Source: Syntrophotalea acetylenica (GTDB lineage Bacteria; Desulfobacterota; Desulfuromonadia; Desulfuromonadales; Syntrophotaleaceae). From it: DNA of 64,000 bases. Position numbers and translations under genes: made by a program. Each line of letters starts with the position of its first letter. Positions within the stretch are counted from its first letter, which is position 1. The notes under the pieces are model-generated. The model saw nothing but the letters and a program-made list of their open reading frames with translations. It was not told the origin of the DNA and ran no database searches. Where the stretch lies: NCBI RefSeq assembly GCF_001888165.1, contig NZ_CP015455.1, positions 2,040,001 to 2,104,000 on the forward strand. The letters run 5' to 3'. Positions 1 through 8,669 of this stretch are shown one piece after another.

Positions 1-507
1 GTATCGCCGGAGGTGCTCGGCCAGATAGAAAGCGCCCTGCAGCAGGAAATCCGTGTTGTGGCGCACAAGGAACAGCATCAGATCGGCGGCATCGGCAAGG
101 CGGTGGAGATCATCAATCACCTGGGCAGCGGCGCCGACCGCAGCATCCTTGTCAATATCGAAAAAACCGACCGCATGCTGGCGGAAAACATCCGCAAGCA
201 GATGTTCACCTTCGAGGATCTGGCGAAAATGGACGGCCGCACCATGCAGGTGCTGCTGCGCGAGGTCAACAACACACAGCTGACCATGGCCCTGAAATCG
301 GCGTCCGATGACCTCAAGGACAAGGTTTTCGACAACATCTCCGAACGCGCCGCGGAAATGATCCAGGACGACCTGGAAGCCATGGGTCCGGTACGTTTGT
401 CGGAGGTCGAGTCCATACAGCAGGAGATTGTCAAGATCGCCCTGCGGCTTGAAGAAGACGGCAAAATAGTGCTGCCGGGAAGAGGTGGGCAGGATGCTCT
501 TGTCTAG
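1..507 (+). CDS. fliG: Flagellar motor switch protein FliG (C-terminal part)
   Basis: The frame is open from the first base of the window, so the gene starts upstream; about 168 C-terminal residues are visible. FliG is the rotor protein of the flagellar C-ring that takes torque from the MotA stator and binds FliM. The visible part is the middle and C-terminal armadillo-like domains. It includes the family's FTFEDL stretch, which leads to a helix with 'LLREV', and a charged C-terminal helix ending in 'EIVKIALRLEEDGKIVLPG'. It is first in a tight operon with fliH, whose probable start overlaps its stop. Identification is firm; only the N-terminal length is unknown. Confidence 0.95.
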   Translation, partial: VSPEVLGQIESALQQEIRVVAHKEQHQIGGIGKAVEIINHLGSGADRSILVNIEKTDRMLAENIRKQMFTFEDLAKMDGRTMQVLLREVNNTQLTMALKSASDDLKDKVFDNISERAAEMIQDDLEAMGPVRLSEVESIQQEIVKIALRLEEDGKIVLPGRGGQDALV

Positions 508-1207
508 AATGATTCACCCCTGCGACGCCCGGGATCTCAAACGGCTGCAATTGCGGGATTTGGGCGAAGGCATGCCGGCGGACAATTTCGTCCCTTTCGA
601 GCCGGTCGTGGCGCCGGAAGCCGAAGCGGCCCGGCCATCGCACGCTCCCGCGCCCCCGATCGAGCCGCAGGAGCAGCGCGCGGCGGCTCCTGCATCGGAG
701 GAGGAGAACCGATGCGCCCTGGAGGCAGCCTATCGGCAGGGCCGCGAAGACGCCCTTCGCGAAGCCCGAGAACAATTCGGCCATGCCAGCGACATGCTGG
801 CCCAGGCCCTTGAGGAGGTCAGCCAGATGCGCGGCTCCCTGCTGCAGAACAGCAGCAACGACATGCTGCGGCTGGTGATGTCCATCGTGCGCCAGGTGCT
901 GCATGCCGAAATCAGCGTCAATCCGCGGATCATTGCCGAAACCATCGACAGAGCCCTCAAAATGGCAGTGCGGGCAGACTATTATCATGTGCGGGTGAAT
1001 CCGGCGGATCTGGAGGTTGTGACGGAGCGTAAACCTTTGTTTCTGGCCGCCATCAACGGTCTGCAAAACCTTTCCTTCCAGGCGGATCCGGCCGTCGGCC
1101 GTGGCGGCTGCCTGCTTGAATCGGAATTCGGCGACGTCGACGCCACCATCGACGGGCAGCTCGACCAGATTCATCGCAGCCTGCTCGCGACCCTGGATCA
1201 GAGCTGA
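485..1207 (+). CDS. fliH: Flagellar assembly protein FliH
   Basis: Product of about 240 residues between fliG and fliI, the normal fliH position. FliH is the peripheral stalk and negative regulator of the export ATPase FliI at the base of the flagellar type III apparatus. The N-terminal third is proline/alanine-rich and low in complexity. The centre is a predicted coiled coil (roughly residues 75-130), and the C-terminal third resembles the V-type ATPase E-subunit/FliH domain. The start is uncertain: GTG at 485 overlaps the fliG stop, while ATG codons at 494 and 509 are alternatives with purine-rich sequence upstream. The stop overlaps the fliI start (TGATGA), suggesting translational coupling. 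Confidence 0.88.
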   Translation: MGRMLLSRMIHPCDARDLKRLQLRDLGEGMPADNFVPFEPVVAPEAEAARPSHAPAPPIEPQEQRAAAPASEEENRCALEAAYRQGREDALREAREQFGHASDMLAQALEEVSQMRGSLLQNSSNDMLRLVMSIVRQVLHAEISVNPRIIAETIDRALKMAVRADYYHVRVNPADLEVVTERKPLFLAAINGLQNLSFQADPAVGRGGCLLESEFGDVDATIDGQLDQIHRSLLATLDQS

Positions 1208-2511
1208 TGAACCGCCTGCTGGAATGTCTCGACACGCTCGCCCCCATCCAGGTCAGCGGCAAGATAACCCAGATCGTCGGACTGGTGGTGGAAGGCTATT
1301 GCCCAGCCGCCTCCGTCGGCACCCTGTGCGAACTGATCCCGCGGGACGGTGGCCCGCCGGTGCCGGCGGAAGTGGTCGGTTTCCGCCAGTCGCGGGCACT
1401 GCTGATGCCTCTCGGCGAGCTGCGCGGGCTTGGCCCGGGCAGCCGCATCAGGGTGGTTTCCAACAGCGCCGCGCTGCCGGTGGGTCAGGGCCTGCTGGGA
1501 CGGGTGATCGATGCCATGGGCCAGCCCATCGACAATGGCCCGCCCCTGCCCCGCGACACCGAAATGCCCCTTTACGCCCTGCCGGCCGGGCCCATGGAGC
1601 GCGACACCATCGATCGCCCCCTCGATCTTGGCATTCGCGCCATCAATGGCCTGCTGACCTGCGGCCAGGGCCAGCGCATGGGCATCATGGCCGGCTCCGG
1701 CGTGGGCAAAAGCACTTTACTGGGGATGATCGCCCAGAATACCCTGGCCGATGTCAACGTCATCGCCCTGATCGGCGAACGCGGCCGCGAAGTGCGGGAA
1801 TTCATCGAGCGGGACCTTGGCGAAGAAGGGCTGGCGCGCAGCGTGGTGGTGGTGGCCACCTCCGACCAGTCGCCGCTGCTGCGCATGCGCGGCGCGTTTG
1901 TCGCCACCACCGTCGCCGAATATTTCTGCGGCCGGGGGCAAAACGTGCTGCTGATGATGGATTCGGTGACCCGCTTTGCCATGGGCATGCGGGAAGTGGG
2001 CCTGGCCGTCGGCGAACCGCCCACCACCAAAGGCTATACCCCGTCGGTGTTCGCCACCCTGCCCAAGCTGCTGGAGCGGGCTGGCAGTTTCCGCGACGGC
2101 GGCAGTATCACCGGGTTGTACACGGTGCTGGTGGAAGGCGACGACATGAACGAACCGATCGCCGACGCGGTGCGCTCGATTCTCGACGGTCACATTGTGC
2201 TGTCGCGCCGGCTGGCCGCCAAAAATCATTATCCCTGCATCGATATCCTGCATTCGGCCAGCCGCGTCATGAACGCCGTGACCGACCGGGAGCACCAGGA
2301 ACACGGCGGCCGGCTGCGGGAACTGCTGGCCACCTACCAGGAAGCCGAGGACCTCGTCAACATCGGCGCCTACAAAAAAGGCAGCAATCCCAAAATCGAT
2401 TTTGCGCTGGCCCATATCGACCGGGTTAACGGATTTTTGCGTCAGCGGGTCCACGAACCGGTGGATCTGCAAACCACCATCGCCCAGCTCAAGGAACTTC
2501 GTCTGTGCTAG
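1207..2511 (+). CDS. fliI: Flagellum-specific ATPase FliI
   Basis: This is the 434-residue ATPase of the flagellar type III export apparatus, homologous to the F1 beta subunit. A Walker A motif (AGSGVGKST) lies near residues 162-170, a Walker B region (VLLMMDS) near residue 245, and the FliI/YscN signature 'GYTPSVFATLPKLLERAG' near 275-295. Length is typical for the family. Start and stop are set by a 1-base overlap with fliH and a 65-base gap to fliJ. It is expected to work at the inner-membrane base of the flagellum with FliH and FliJ, unfolding and releasing export substrates. Confidence 0.97.
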   Translation: MNRLLECLDTLAPIQVSGKITQIVGLVVEGYCPAASVGTLCELIPRDGGPPVPAEVVGFRQSRALLMPLGELRGLGPGSRIRVVSNSAALPVGQGLLGRVIDAMGQPIDNGPPLPRDTEMPLYALPAGPMERDTIDRPLDLGIRAINGLLTCGQGQRMGIMAGSGVGKSTLLGMIAQNTLADVNVIALIGERGREVREFIERDLGEEGLARSVVVVATSDQSPLLRMRGAFVATTVAEYFCGRGQNVLLMMDSVTRFAMGMREVGLAVGEPPTTKGYTPSVFATLPKLLERAGSFRDGGSITGLYTVLVEGDDMNEPIADAVRSILDGHIVLSRRLAAKNHYPCIDILHSASRVMNAVTDREHQEHGGRLRELLATYQEAEDLVNIGAYKKGSNPKIDFALAHIDRVNGFLRQRVHEPVDLQTTIAQLKELRLC

Positions 2512-2576
2512 GGGTGCGCCGGGTCCCGGCCATGCCCTCAGTCACTTTGTAACGCCCGCCGCCGCGGGAGGCCGTC

Positions 2577-3017
2577 ATGTCTTTTACCTTCAAGCTGCAA
2601 CCGCTGCTCAAACATCGCACCCTGCTCGAAAACCAGGCGCGGCAGGCCCTTGCCGAAGCCCTGGCGGAAGAAGCCGCTCTGCAGCAGGTCATCGAAGAAC
2701 ACTGCCAGGCCCGGCAGGCGCTGCAACAGGAATTCGAGGATAAAAAGGCCCTTGGCATGGATTGGGCGGAACTGCTGATCTACGACCGCAGTCTCAAGCG
2801 CCGTGCGGCCAGGCTCAGGGAACTGCAGGCCCAGGCCAGGGAACTGCAAGCACAGAGCGAGCAGCGTCGCGCCTGCCTGACCGAGGCCAGCCGGGACAAA
2901 ACCCTGATGGAAAAACTCAGGACCAGAATGGAGGACGAGCACCGCCAGGAAATGCTTCGCCGGGAGATGGTACATCTGGACGAAGTTGCCCTGCGGCTCG
3001 GAAAAAATCGCCTATGA
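2577..3017 (+). CDS. fliJ: Flagellar export protein FliJ
   Basis: A 146-residue, highly charged, almost wholly alpha-helical coiled-coil protein ('FKLQPLLKHRTLLENQARQ' at the N terminus) directly after fliI. This is the position and composition of FliJ, the export-gate stalk protein that couples FliI to FlhA and carries chaperones. It starts MSFTFKL and is close to the usual FliJ length. The start has a GGGAGG Shine-Dalgarno upstream. Its stop overlaps the start of the next gene by 4 bases (ATGA). FliJ sequences are poorly conserved, so the call rests on context plus the coiled-coil pattern. Confidence 0.88.
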   Translation: MSFTFKLQPLLKHRTLLENQARQALAEALAEEAALQQVIEEHCQARQALQQEFEDKKALGMDWAELLIYDRSLKRRAARLRELQAQARELQAQSEQRRACLTEASRDKTLMEKLRTRMEDEHRQEMLRREMVHLDEVALRLGKNRL

Positions 3018-3529
3018 CCGTTTCACATCGGACACGCATCCTGTGGGCCGCCAGCCTTTTGTTTATCGGGTGGCCTGTTTTTACCCTGGCGGAAAACGCC
3101 TTCGCGCCGGAAACCGACAGCCCGCAAGGTTCTGTGGCCGAGCGCCGCATCGAAGCCGCCATCCAGATGGAACTGAAAAATCTCAAAACCCGCACCCAGG
3201 CGCTGGAAAAAAGGGAAATGGAGCTAAAGACCCTGAGGACCGAGGTCGATAAGAAACTGACCGAGCTTGAGAAGACCCGCGCCGAGGTCAGCCGCTTGCT
3301 GCAACGCAAAACCGCGCAGGAGGCGGTCAAGGCCAAAGCCCTCAGCAAGATTTACGAAAAAATGGATCCCGCCAATGCGGCATCCGTTCTTGCGGGACTG
3401 GAACTCGAGCTTGCGGTGGAAATCCTGCAAAACATGAAGGTCAAGGCCGCCGGCCGCATCCTGGACAACCTGGATGCGAAAACCGCCGCCAGGCTGAGCA
3501 CTTCCTTTCCCGCCCTGGCGCGGGATTGA
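3014..3529 (+). CDS. MotE-like protein with MgtE-N-type domain
   Basis: A 171-residue exported or membrane-anchored protein: an N-terminal signal/anchor (about residues 8-27, 'ILWAASLLFIGWPVF'), a charged coiled coil (about 50-105), then a C-terminal domain with the MgtE-N/MotE pattern (IYEKMDPANAASVLAGL and later ILDNLDAKTAARL). Such proteins sit between fliJ and fliK in many Desulfuromonadia and resemble MotE, the periplasmic chaperone of the stator protein MotC. The ATGA overlap with fliJ supports co-translation. The role in this organism is inferred; fold and location are well supported. Confidence 0.8.
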   Translation: MTVSHRTRILWAASLLFIGWPVFTLAENAFAPETDSPQGSVAERRIEAAIQMELKNLKTRTQALEKREMELKTLRTEVDKKLTELEKTRAEVSRLLQRKTAQEAVKAKALSKIYEKMDPANAASVLAGLELELAVEILQNMKVKAAGRILDNLDAKTAARLSTSFPALARD

Positions 3530-3599
3530 GCCCTCCCGCTGTTTGAGGCGGCCGGGCCGGGTTTCCACCACCAATCCTGAGGAAAGGAGGTGAAACCCC

Positions 3600-5618
3600 A
3601 TGCACATGCCAGCCGTCATTCTGTCCGAAAACGCTCCGGTGGCCACCGGCCCAAGAGCGACGGGAAGAAACGCCGGGAATGCATTCCGGAATCTGCTCGA
3701 GCGCACCGCGGACAGCCACGATCCCGGCACGGATCCCCTTGCCCGAGCCAGCGCCGCTGCGGCCGAAGAACCGGCTGCCGACGCGCACATCACCAATACC
3801 CCACAACCGGCATCCGCAGCTCAGCCGCAAAACCCGCAGCAGCAGGAGCTTGCGGTCATGGATGCGGCAAAACCCCTCAGCGACACGGAGGAACGGCCGG
3901 AAACACAACTTCCGGCCAAAGACCTCCAGAACCTCCAGGCCCCGGAACAGGAGCCCGACCCGGTGCCGAGCGGCGCCATGGCCTACGTTTTCACCGCGCC
4001 GGCAGCGACCGGGCAAGGCCCGGCCATAGCATCTGGCACAGGAAATGGCGACGACGCAGCCTCCATGGCGCTGCCGGCCGATGCGGCAAACGGATACCAA
4101 CCCGAACACCTGTCCACGCGCCGCCAGAACTCCGACAAACCTTTGCCGCCCGAGGCGCAAGCTTGCAGCGTCCCGAATCCGCCGCAGGCCGATGGCGTCC
4201 CGCAAAATGTCATGGCACGGATTGCGCCGGACGGCATGGCTGTCGCGTCCATCGCCGAGCAAAAAATCCGGGCCATGGCCGGGTCCGAACCACTGGCCGA
4301 GGCGCCTGCGGCAGCCGATCCTGACACCAGCGACGGTGCTTCGCGAAACACCATGACCGACCCTGAAGCTGCCATCCCTGCTTCCCGGCAGCCCGCGGAT
4401 AGGGCTCCGTCCGCCACCATCGCGGAACCCACCGTCACCGTCGGCAGCCAGGATACCGTGGTCGCCATGCAACATGCCAAGGCCAGGGTCCCGGCCACCC
4501 TGCGACAGGATATGCCGGTTCCCGCCCGTCTTGATGGGGACGGGCCCCAAAAAATCAGACAGCCCGCCGGCGCCGACGCGACAGCACCTGCCGAAGCGAC
4601 CCCGGCACCGCAAGCCCTGACAGACCCGGCCACGCCGCGACTCCGGACCATGGCAGCCGGCCACCCTTTTGCAGCAATCTCCAGCACCCCGGCACAGGGT
4701 CCGACAGCCCGATCCGCAGCACTGGAAGGCGAAGCAGCACCCCTCGGAGAAAGCCGCTTTGCGCAGCTTATGCCACGCGCTGCGACAGCGCCCTTCACTC
4801 AACAATCGCCTGTCGCGACGACAGGCATATTGGAACCGCACCTGAAGCAGCCGATGGAAACAACCGCGATGGACCCCGGGCCCGTGAGCACCGCAGGAAT
4901 CCTGAACGGCAAAAGCATCCGTCCGGCAGCTGTCGCCGAACAATCGTCCTTTGCAATGGCCACGCCGAGCGTGGTTGACGCGTCACCCCTGACGGCCGGA
5001 ACGATGGCGACACCGCCGGCCAGCGCAAATCTTGCCGCATCCGCGACGCTCCCGGGAAAAGCCCCGATTCTGGCCGGAGCCAATGAACAGGCGGCCATCG
5101 CCGGCAGCGTGTCCCTTGCAGCGTCCGCCGCGGCACCGTCAACTGCCGCACAGGTCACACCCACGGCCGCCGCCAGCCTCTTCAGCGTACCCGAAGCACC
5201 CGTCATCGAGCAGGTCATCGACAATGCATCGTTGCGGGACCTTGGCGAGAAACGGCAACTCACGATCGAACTGCACCCGGCGGAACTGGGACAGGTAAAA
5301 CTCGACCTGGTGCAGGAAAAGGACCGCCTCCAGCTGCATCTTCAGGCCGCGACCCACGAAGTCTGCGACATCCTCGAAAAACATCTGCCGCGGCTGCAGG
5401 AAGCGCTGCAGCAGCAGGGGCTGCGCCTGGACAGCGTCCAGGTCAGCGTCGACGGACAGCGCCAGCATCAGCAGGGCATGTTCGAACATCAGCAGCGGGC
5501 ACCGCAACACGGCCCATGGCAAAGATCCGGTGTTGCCAACCCGGACGCTACCGTTGCCCCCGCGACGGCAACGGCCGACCGGCCGTCAACGGCCTCCGGT
5601 CTCAGCTTAAGGGTTTAA
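3600..5618 (+). CDS. fliK: Flagellar hook-length control protein FliK
   Basis: This 672-residue protein has a very long, low-complexity Ala/Pro/Thr-rich N-terminal region (about residues 1-530). A compact C-terminal Flg_hook domain follows, with the hallmark 'LTIELHPAELGQVKLDL' (about 550-570) and a Gln-rich tail. FliK acts as a ruler during hook assembly and switches export specificity through FlhB. The start is clear: AAAGGAGGT sits 9 bases upstream of the ATG. The gene lies between the MotE-like gene and flgD, as expected. Long antisense frames over the repetitive part are composition artefacts. Confidence 0.93.
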   Translation: MHMPAVILSENAPVATGPRATGRNAGNAFRNLLERTADSHDPGTDPLARASAAAAEEPAADAHITNTPQPASAAQPQNPQQQELAVMDAAKPLSDTEERPETQLPAKDLQNLQAPEQEPDPVPSGAMAYVFTAPAATGQGPAIASGTGNGDDAASMALPADAANGYQPEHLSTRRQNSDKPLPPEAQACSVPNPPQADGVPQNVMARIAPDGMAVASIAEQKIRAMAGSEPLAEAPAAADPDTSDGASRNTMTDPEAAIPASRQPADRAPSATIAEPTVTVGSQDTVVAMQHAKARVPATLRQDMPVPARLDGDGPQKIRQPAGADATAPAEATPAPQALTDPATPRLRTMAAGHPFAAISSTPAQGPTARSAALEGEAAPLGESRFAQLMPRAATAPFTQQSPVATTGILEPHLKQPMETTAMDPGPVSTAGILNGKSIRPAAVAEQSSFAMATPSVVDASPLTAGTMATPPASANLAASATLPGKAPILAGANEQAAIAGSVSLAASAAAPSTAAQVTPTAAASLFSVPEAPVIEQVIDNASLRDLGEKRQLTIELHPAELGQVKLDLVQEKDRLQLHLQAATHEVCDILEKHLPRLQEALQQQGLRLDSVQVSVDGQRQHQQGMFEHQQRAPQHGPWQRSGVANPDATVAPATATADRPSTASGLSLRV

Positions 5619-5635
5619 CCAGAAAGGTCCGCACC

Positions 5636-6298
5636 ATGACAAGCATTTCCGGCATCAACCAGGCTGCCGCCAGCAGCGCCACCGGCAGCCTCACCGGCGG
5701 GAACAATCTGGGCAAGGATGATTTTCTGCTGCTGCTCGTCACCCAGTTGCAGAACCAGGATCCCCTCAACCCCCAGGACCCCACCGAATTCACCTCACAA
5801 CTGGCCCAGTACAGTTCGCTGGAGCAGCTGTTTACCGTCAATGACCAGTTGCAGCAACTGGAAACAGCCAACGGCAACGTGATGCAGCTTACCGCGCTGG
5901 GACTTATGGGGCGGGATGTGGTGGTGCAGTCCGACAACTTCACCCTTGGCAGCGAACCCGTCACCCTCGGCTATCGGCTTTCCGGCAACGTCGACGAGGT
6001 CCGGATCGCCGTGCAGAACGCCGACGGCCAGACCGTCGCCACCCTGCAGGGCACGGAGCTTTCCGCCGGCGAACATTTCATGACCTGGAACGGCGCCACC
6101 GCTGCCGGAGCGGCACTGCCTGCCGGCGATTATCAGTTCAACATCACCACCCGCCGCGATGGCGAGAGCACCGCTTCCGGCACGGCCCTGCTCAAGACCC
6201 GGGTCACCGGCGTCGATCTCGATGGCGGCGGCAGCACCTTGGCTACCGGCCTGGGGAACTACGGCCTCGGCAATATCACCAGCGTCAGGAACGGATAA
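5636..6298 (+). CDS. flgD: Flagellar hook assembly (capping) protein FlgD
   Basis: The product is 220 residues. The N-terminal FlgD motif 'DDFLLLLVTQLQNQDPLNP' (about residues 24-42) is followed by the conserved 'EFTSQLAQYSSLEQL'. After this come the FlgD Tudor-like and Ig-like domains ('FTLGSEPVTLGYRL', 'WNGATAAGAALPAGDY'). FlgD caps the growing hook and guides polymerisation of FlgE. The ATG at 5636 begins 17 bases after the fliK stop; the longer open frame upstream overlaps fliK and lacks a ribosome site. The downstream gene's ATG overlaps the FlgD stop region (TAACATG). Confidence 0.96.
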   Translation: MTSISGINQAAASSATGSLTGGNNLGKDDFLLLLVTQLQNQDPLNPQDPTEFTSQLAQYSSLEQLFTVNDQLQQLETANGNVMQLTALGLMGRDVVVQSDNFTLGSEPVTLGYRLSGNVDEVRIAVQNADGQTVATLQGTELSAGEHFMTWNGATAAGAALPAGDYQFNITTRRDGESTASGTALLKTRVTGVDLDGGGSTLATGLGNYGLGNITSVRNG

Positions 6299-6299
6299 C

Positions 6300-6680
6300 A
6301 TGGGCGAGCAGCTGACCATCATTCCGCAACCGGCCTGGCCGCTTTCCACCCCGGACAGAACCGCCAGGCCCGCAACCGGCAGCCCCGGCAAAGCGTTTGA
6401 ACAGGCCCTGTCCCGGCAGATGGCAAATCCGGTGGGGTTCAGCCGCCACGCCCTGGACCGCCTGGCCAGCCGCGACATAACCTTCTCCGACCAGGATGTC
6501 CAGCGACTCGGCGAAGCGGTCGATCAGCTGCAGGCCAAGGGCGGACGTGACGCCCTGGTGTTGATGGACACCACGGCGCTGGTGGTCAGCGTCAAAAACC
6601 GCCAGGTGGTCACGGTCATGAATCAGTCCCAGCTTAAAAACAACGTTTTTACCCATATCGACAGCGCTATTATCGCTTAA
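6300..6680 (+). CDS. Flagellar operon protein, TIGR02530-type
   Basis: A 126-residue protein between flgD and flgE with the sequence pattern of the small 'flagellar operon protein' family. It has 'FSRHALDRLASRDI', a helix with 'LGEAVDQLQAKGGRDALVLMD', and the ending 'VVTVMNQSQLKNNVFTHIDSAIIA'. Members occur at exactly this position in many firmicutes and deltaproteobacteria; the molecular role has not been settled to my knowledge. The ATG at 6300 immediately follows the FlgD stop. No signal peptide or membrane segment is visible. Confidence 0.85.
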   Translation: MGEQLTIIPQPAWPLSTPDRTARPATGSPGKAFEQALSRQMANPVGFSRHALDRLASRDITFSDQDVQRLGEAVDQLQAKGGRDALVLMDTTALVVSVKNRQVVTVMNQSQLKNNVFTHIDSAIIA

Positions 6681-6754
6681 CCGAACCGGTCCTTTCCAGG
6701 AGGTTCGCGGATCGCCGACCGACAGACGCGATCCCTTACAAAGGAGAGAAAAAA

Positions 6755-7996
6755 ATGGCCCTTTCAAGCGCACTTTACAGCGGCATCAGCGGCATGAACA
6801 CCAACGGCACGGCCATGTCCGTAATCGGCAACAACATCGCCAATACCAATACCGTCGGCTTCAAATCGAGCCGCACGGTGTTCTCCGACCTGCTGGCCAG
6901 TTCCGTCAATGGCTCCGGCGGCGCCTCCCAGGTCGGCCGCGGCACCGGCTTGTCGACCGTCGACAACCTGTTCAGCCAGGGCACCTTTGAAACCACCGAA
7001 TCCCAGACCGATCTGGCTATCGAGGGCGAGGGTCTGTTCGTGGTGCGCGAAGATGGCAGCCAGAGCCTGTATTACACCCGCGCCGGGTCCTTCAGTTTCG
7101 ACGGCGATGGCTACCTGACCAACGCTGAAGGCTACCGCGTGCAGGGCAAACCCTATGTCAACGGCCTGCTTTCCAGCGCCGGCGCCTCCGACATCCGGGT
7201 CGACATCAATGCCGGCATTCCGGCCAAAATGACCGACGAGATCACCCTCGCCACCAATCTGGATGCCAATTCGACCATCATTACCGCGCCCTTCGATCCG
7301 ACGGACACAGCAACCTACAATTATTCGAACTCGGCGACCATTTACGATTCGCTGGGCAACACCCACCTGCTGACCACCTATTTCACGAAAAGCGCCGACA
7401 ACACCTGGGACTGGAATGTCGTCGATGAAGGCAACAGCCTGGTCTATTCTTCCGCCAGCGCCGGCAACACCCTGATATTCGACACCAGCGGCGCACAGAT
7501 TTCCGGCGGCACCGCCACCCTCGGACCCCTCACTCTCGGAGCCGGTACCGCTCCCCAGACCATCAATTTCGCCCTGGAAAACACCACCCAGTTCGCCAAC
7601 GACTCCCAGGTCATCTCCCAGACCCAGAACGGTTATGGCGCCGGCAACCTGACCAATATCTCCATCGACAACGAAGGCAACGTGCTGGCCAAATATTCCA
7701 ACGGCGAGGAAATGGCGGTATCGCGCATCGTGCTGGCCAAATTCTCCAATTTCAGCGGCCTGCGCAAGGAAGGCGCCAGCCTGTTCTCCACTACCGGCGA
7801 ATCGGGCCCCCCGCGCATCGGCGTGCCCGGCAGCGAACTCGGCAATATCTTCACCAACGCCCTGGAGCAATCCACCGTCGACCTGGCCGCCGAATTCGTC
7901 AAGATGATCACCACCCAGCGCGGCTTCCAGGCCAACTCCAAGGTCATCACCACCACCGACGAAATGCTCAGCGAGCTGATCAACCTCAAGCGCTGA
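6755..7996 (+). CDS. flgE: Flagellar hook protein FlgE
   Basis: The product is 413 residues. The axial-protein N terminus contains 'ALYSGISGMNTNGTAMSVIGNNIANTNT' (the FlgBC/FlgE/FlgG signature), with a variable centre and a C-terminal helix containing 'VKMITTQRGFQANSKVITT'. FlgE builds the flagellar hook outside the outer membrane. The length and the substitution-tolerant middle domain fit FlgE rather than the shorter FlgG or FlgF. AAGGAGAG lies 6-13 bases before the ATG. It is the last gene of the visible flagellar operon and is followed by a terminator. Confidence 0.95.
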   Translation: MALSSALYSGISGMNTNGTAMSVIGNNIANTNTVGFKSSRTVFSDLLASSVNGSGGASQVGRGTGLSTVDNLFSQGTFETTESQTDLAIEGEGLFVVREDGSQSLYYTRAGSFSFDGDGYLTNAEGYRVQGKPYVNGLLSSAGASDIRVDINAGIPAKMTDEITLATNLDANSTIITAPFDPTDTATYNYSNSATIYDSLGNTHLLTTYFTKSADNTWDWNVVDEGNSLVYSSASAGNTLIFDTSGAQISGGTATLGPLTLGAGTAPQTINFALENTTQFANDSQVISQTQNGYGAGNLTNISIDNEGNVLAKYSNGEEMAVSRIVLAKFSNFSGLRKEGASLFSTTGESGPPRIGVPGSELGNIFTNALEQSTVDLAAEFVKMITTQRGFQANSKVITTTDEMLSELINLKR

Positions 7997-8025
7997 CGTA
8001 CCATCCCGCATAAAGTGTACATTTT

Positions 8026-8058
8026 AGCCCGGAACCTATCGAGTTTCCGGGCTTTTTC
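8026..8058 (+). terminator. Rho-independent terminator after flgE
   Basis: A 9-bp perfect stem AGCCCGGAA/TTCCGGGCT with a 10-base loop is followed by TTTTTCATTTTT. It ends the flagellar operon. The next 190 bases are AT-rich and hold no gene; they must contain the promoter of the lipid operon. Confidence 0.9.
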
Positions 8059-8252
8059 ATTTTTGAATTGTGAATTTTGAAAATGGCTCTTTTGAAAACC
8101 AAATAACCGAGCGGCTACTTGACCATTCTAATTAAGCAGTTAAATTTAAGGTTAAACGTACAAATACGGTCAAAATGCTATTATAAAGTCATGCATCCCT
8201 GATACCTGAAAAGAAAAAACTGCTTATCTTCCCCAACGCACTTGGAGGTTTC

Positions 8253-8669
8253 ATGAAGCTCCTTTTGCCCTTCGGCGTACTCTTCGCCATGTACATCGCT
8301 ATCATCATTCTCGATTACATCTGGCTCGGTATTCTTACCAAGAAATTTATTATAGACCAGTTCGGGTCGCTCATCTCGGTGAAGGATGGCTCTATCCAAA
8401 CCAACATTCCTGTCGGACTGCTGGCTTGGCTTGCCATAGCTGCCGGTGCCTACATCTTCGCGGTGGCGCCTGCGGGCTCTGCCGGCAGAGCAGCTTTTAT
8501 GGGAGCGGTTTTTGGCTTCATAGCCTACGCGATATATGACTTGACCAATCTTACCTTCATCACCAACTATCCGACTAAATTTGTGCTCGTCGACATTGCA
8601 TGGGGGACGTTCCTCTGCTCCGCTATCGCTTTTATTGGTTTCTTCACAAGGAGCCTATTCCTAAAATAA
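8253..8669 (+). CDS. DUF2177 family membrane protein
   Basis: This is a 138-residue integral membrane protein with four hydrophobic segments (about residues 4-28, 52-72, 78-97, 108-132). It shows the DUF2177 pattern: 'DYIWLG' near the N terminus and 'YAIYDLTNLTFITNYP' in the third helix. The biochemical function is unknown. The family is often found beside DUF1295, DUF1365, FAD oxidoreductase and cyclopropane-fatty-acid synthase genes, as here, which suggests a part in membrane-lipid modification. A GGAGG site precedes the ATG. The stop overlaps the next start (TAATG). Confidence 0.88.
   Translation: MKLLLPFGVLFAMYIAIIILDYIWLGILTKKFIIDQFGSLISVKDGSIQTNIPVGLLAWLAIAAGAYIFAVAPAGSAGRAAFMGAVFGFIAYAIYDLTNLTFITNYPTKFVLVDIAWGTFLCSAIAFIGFFTRSLFLK

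Noticed and set aside
1101-2429. 442-codon frame overlapping fliI
   Set aside because: Off-frame shadow of fliI with Arg/Pro/His-rich composition and no ribosome site.
3441-4943. 500-codon open frame on the minus strand across fliK
   Set aside because: It is antisense to the GC-rich, low-complexity part of fliK; the protein is Arg/Gly/Cys-rich without any domain, and fliK itself is well supported.
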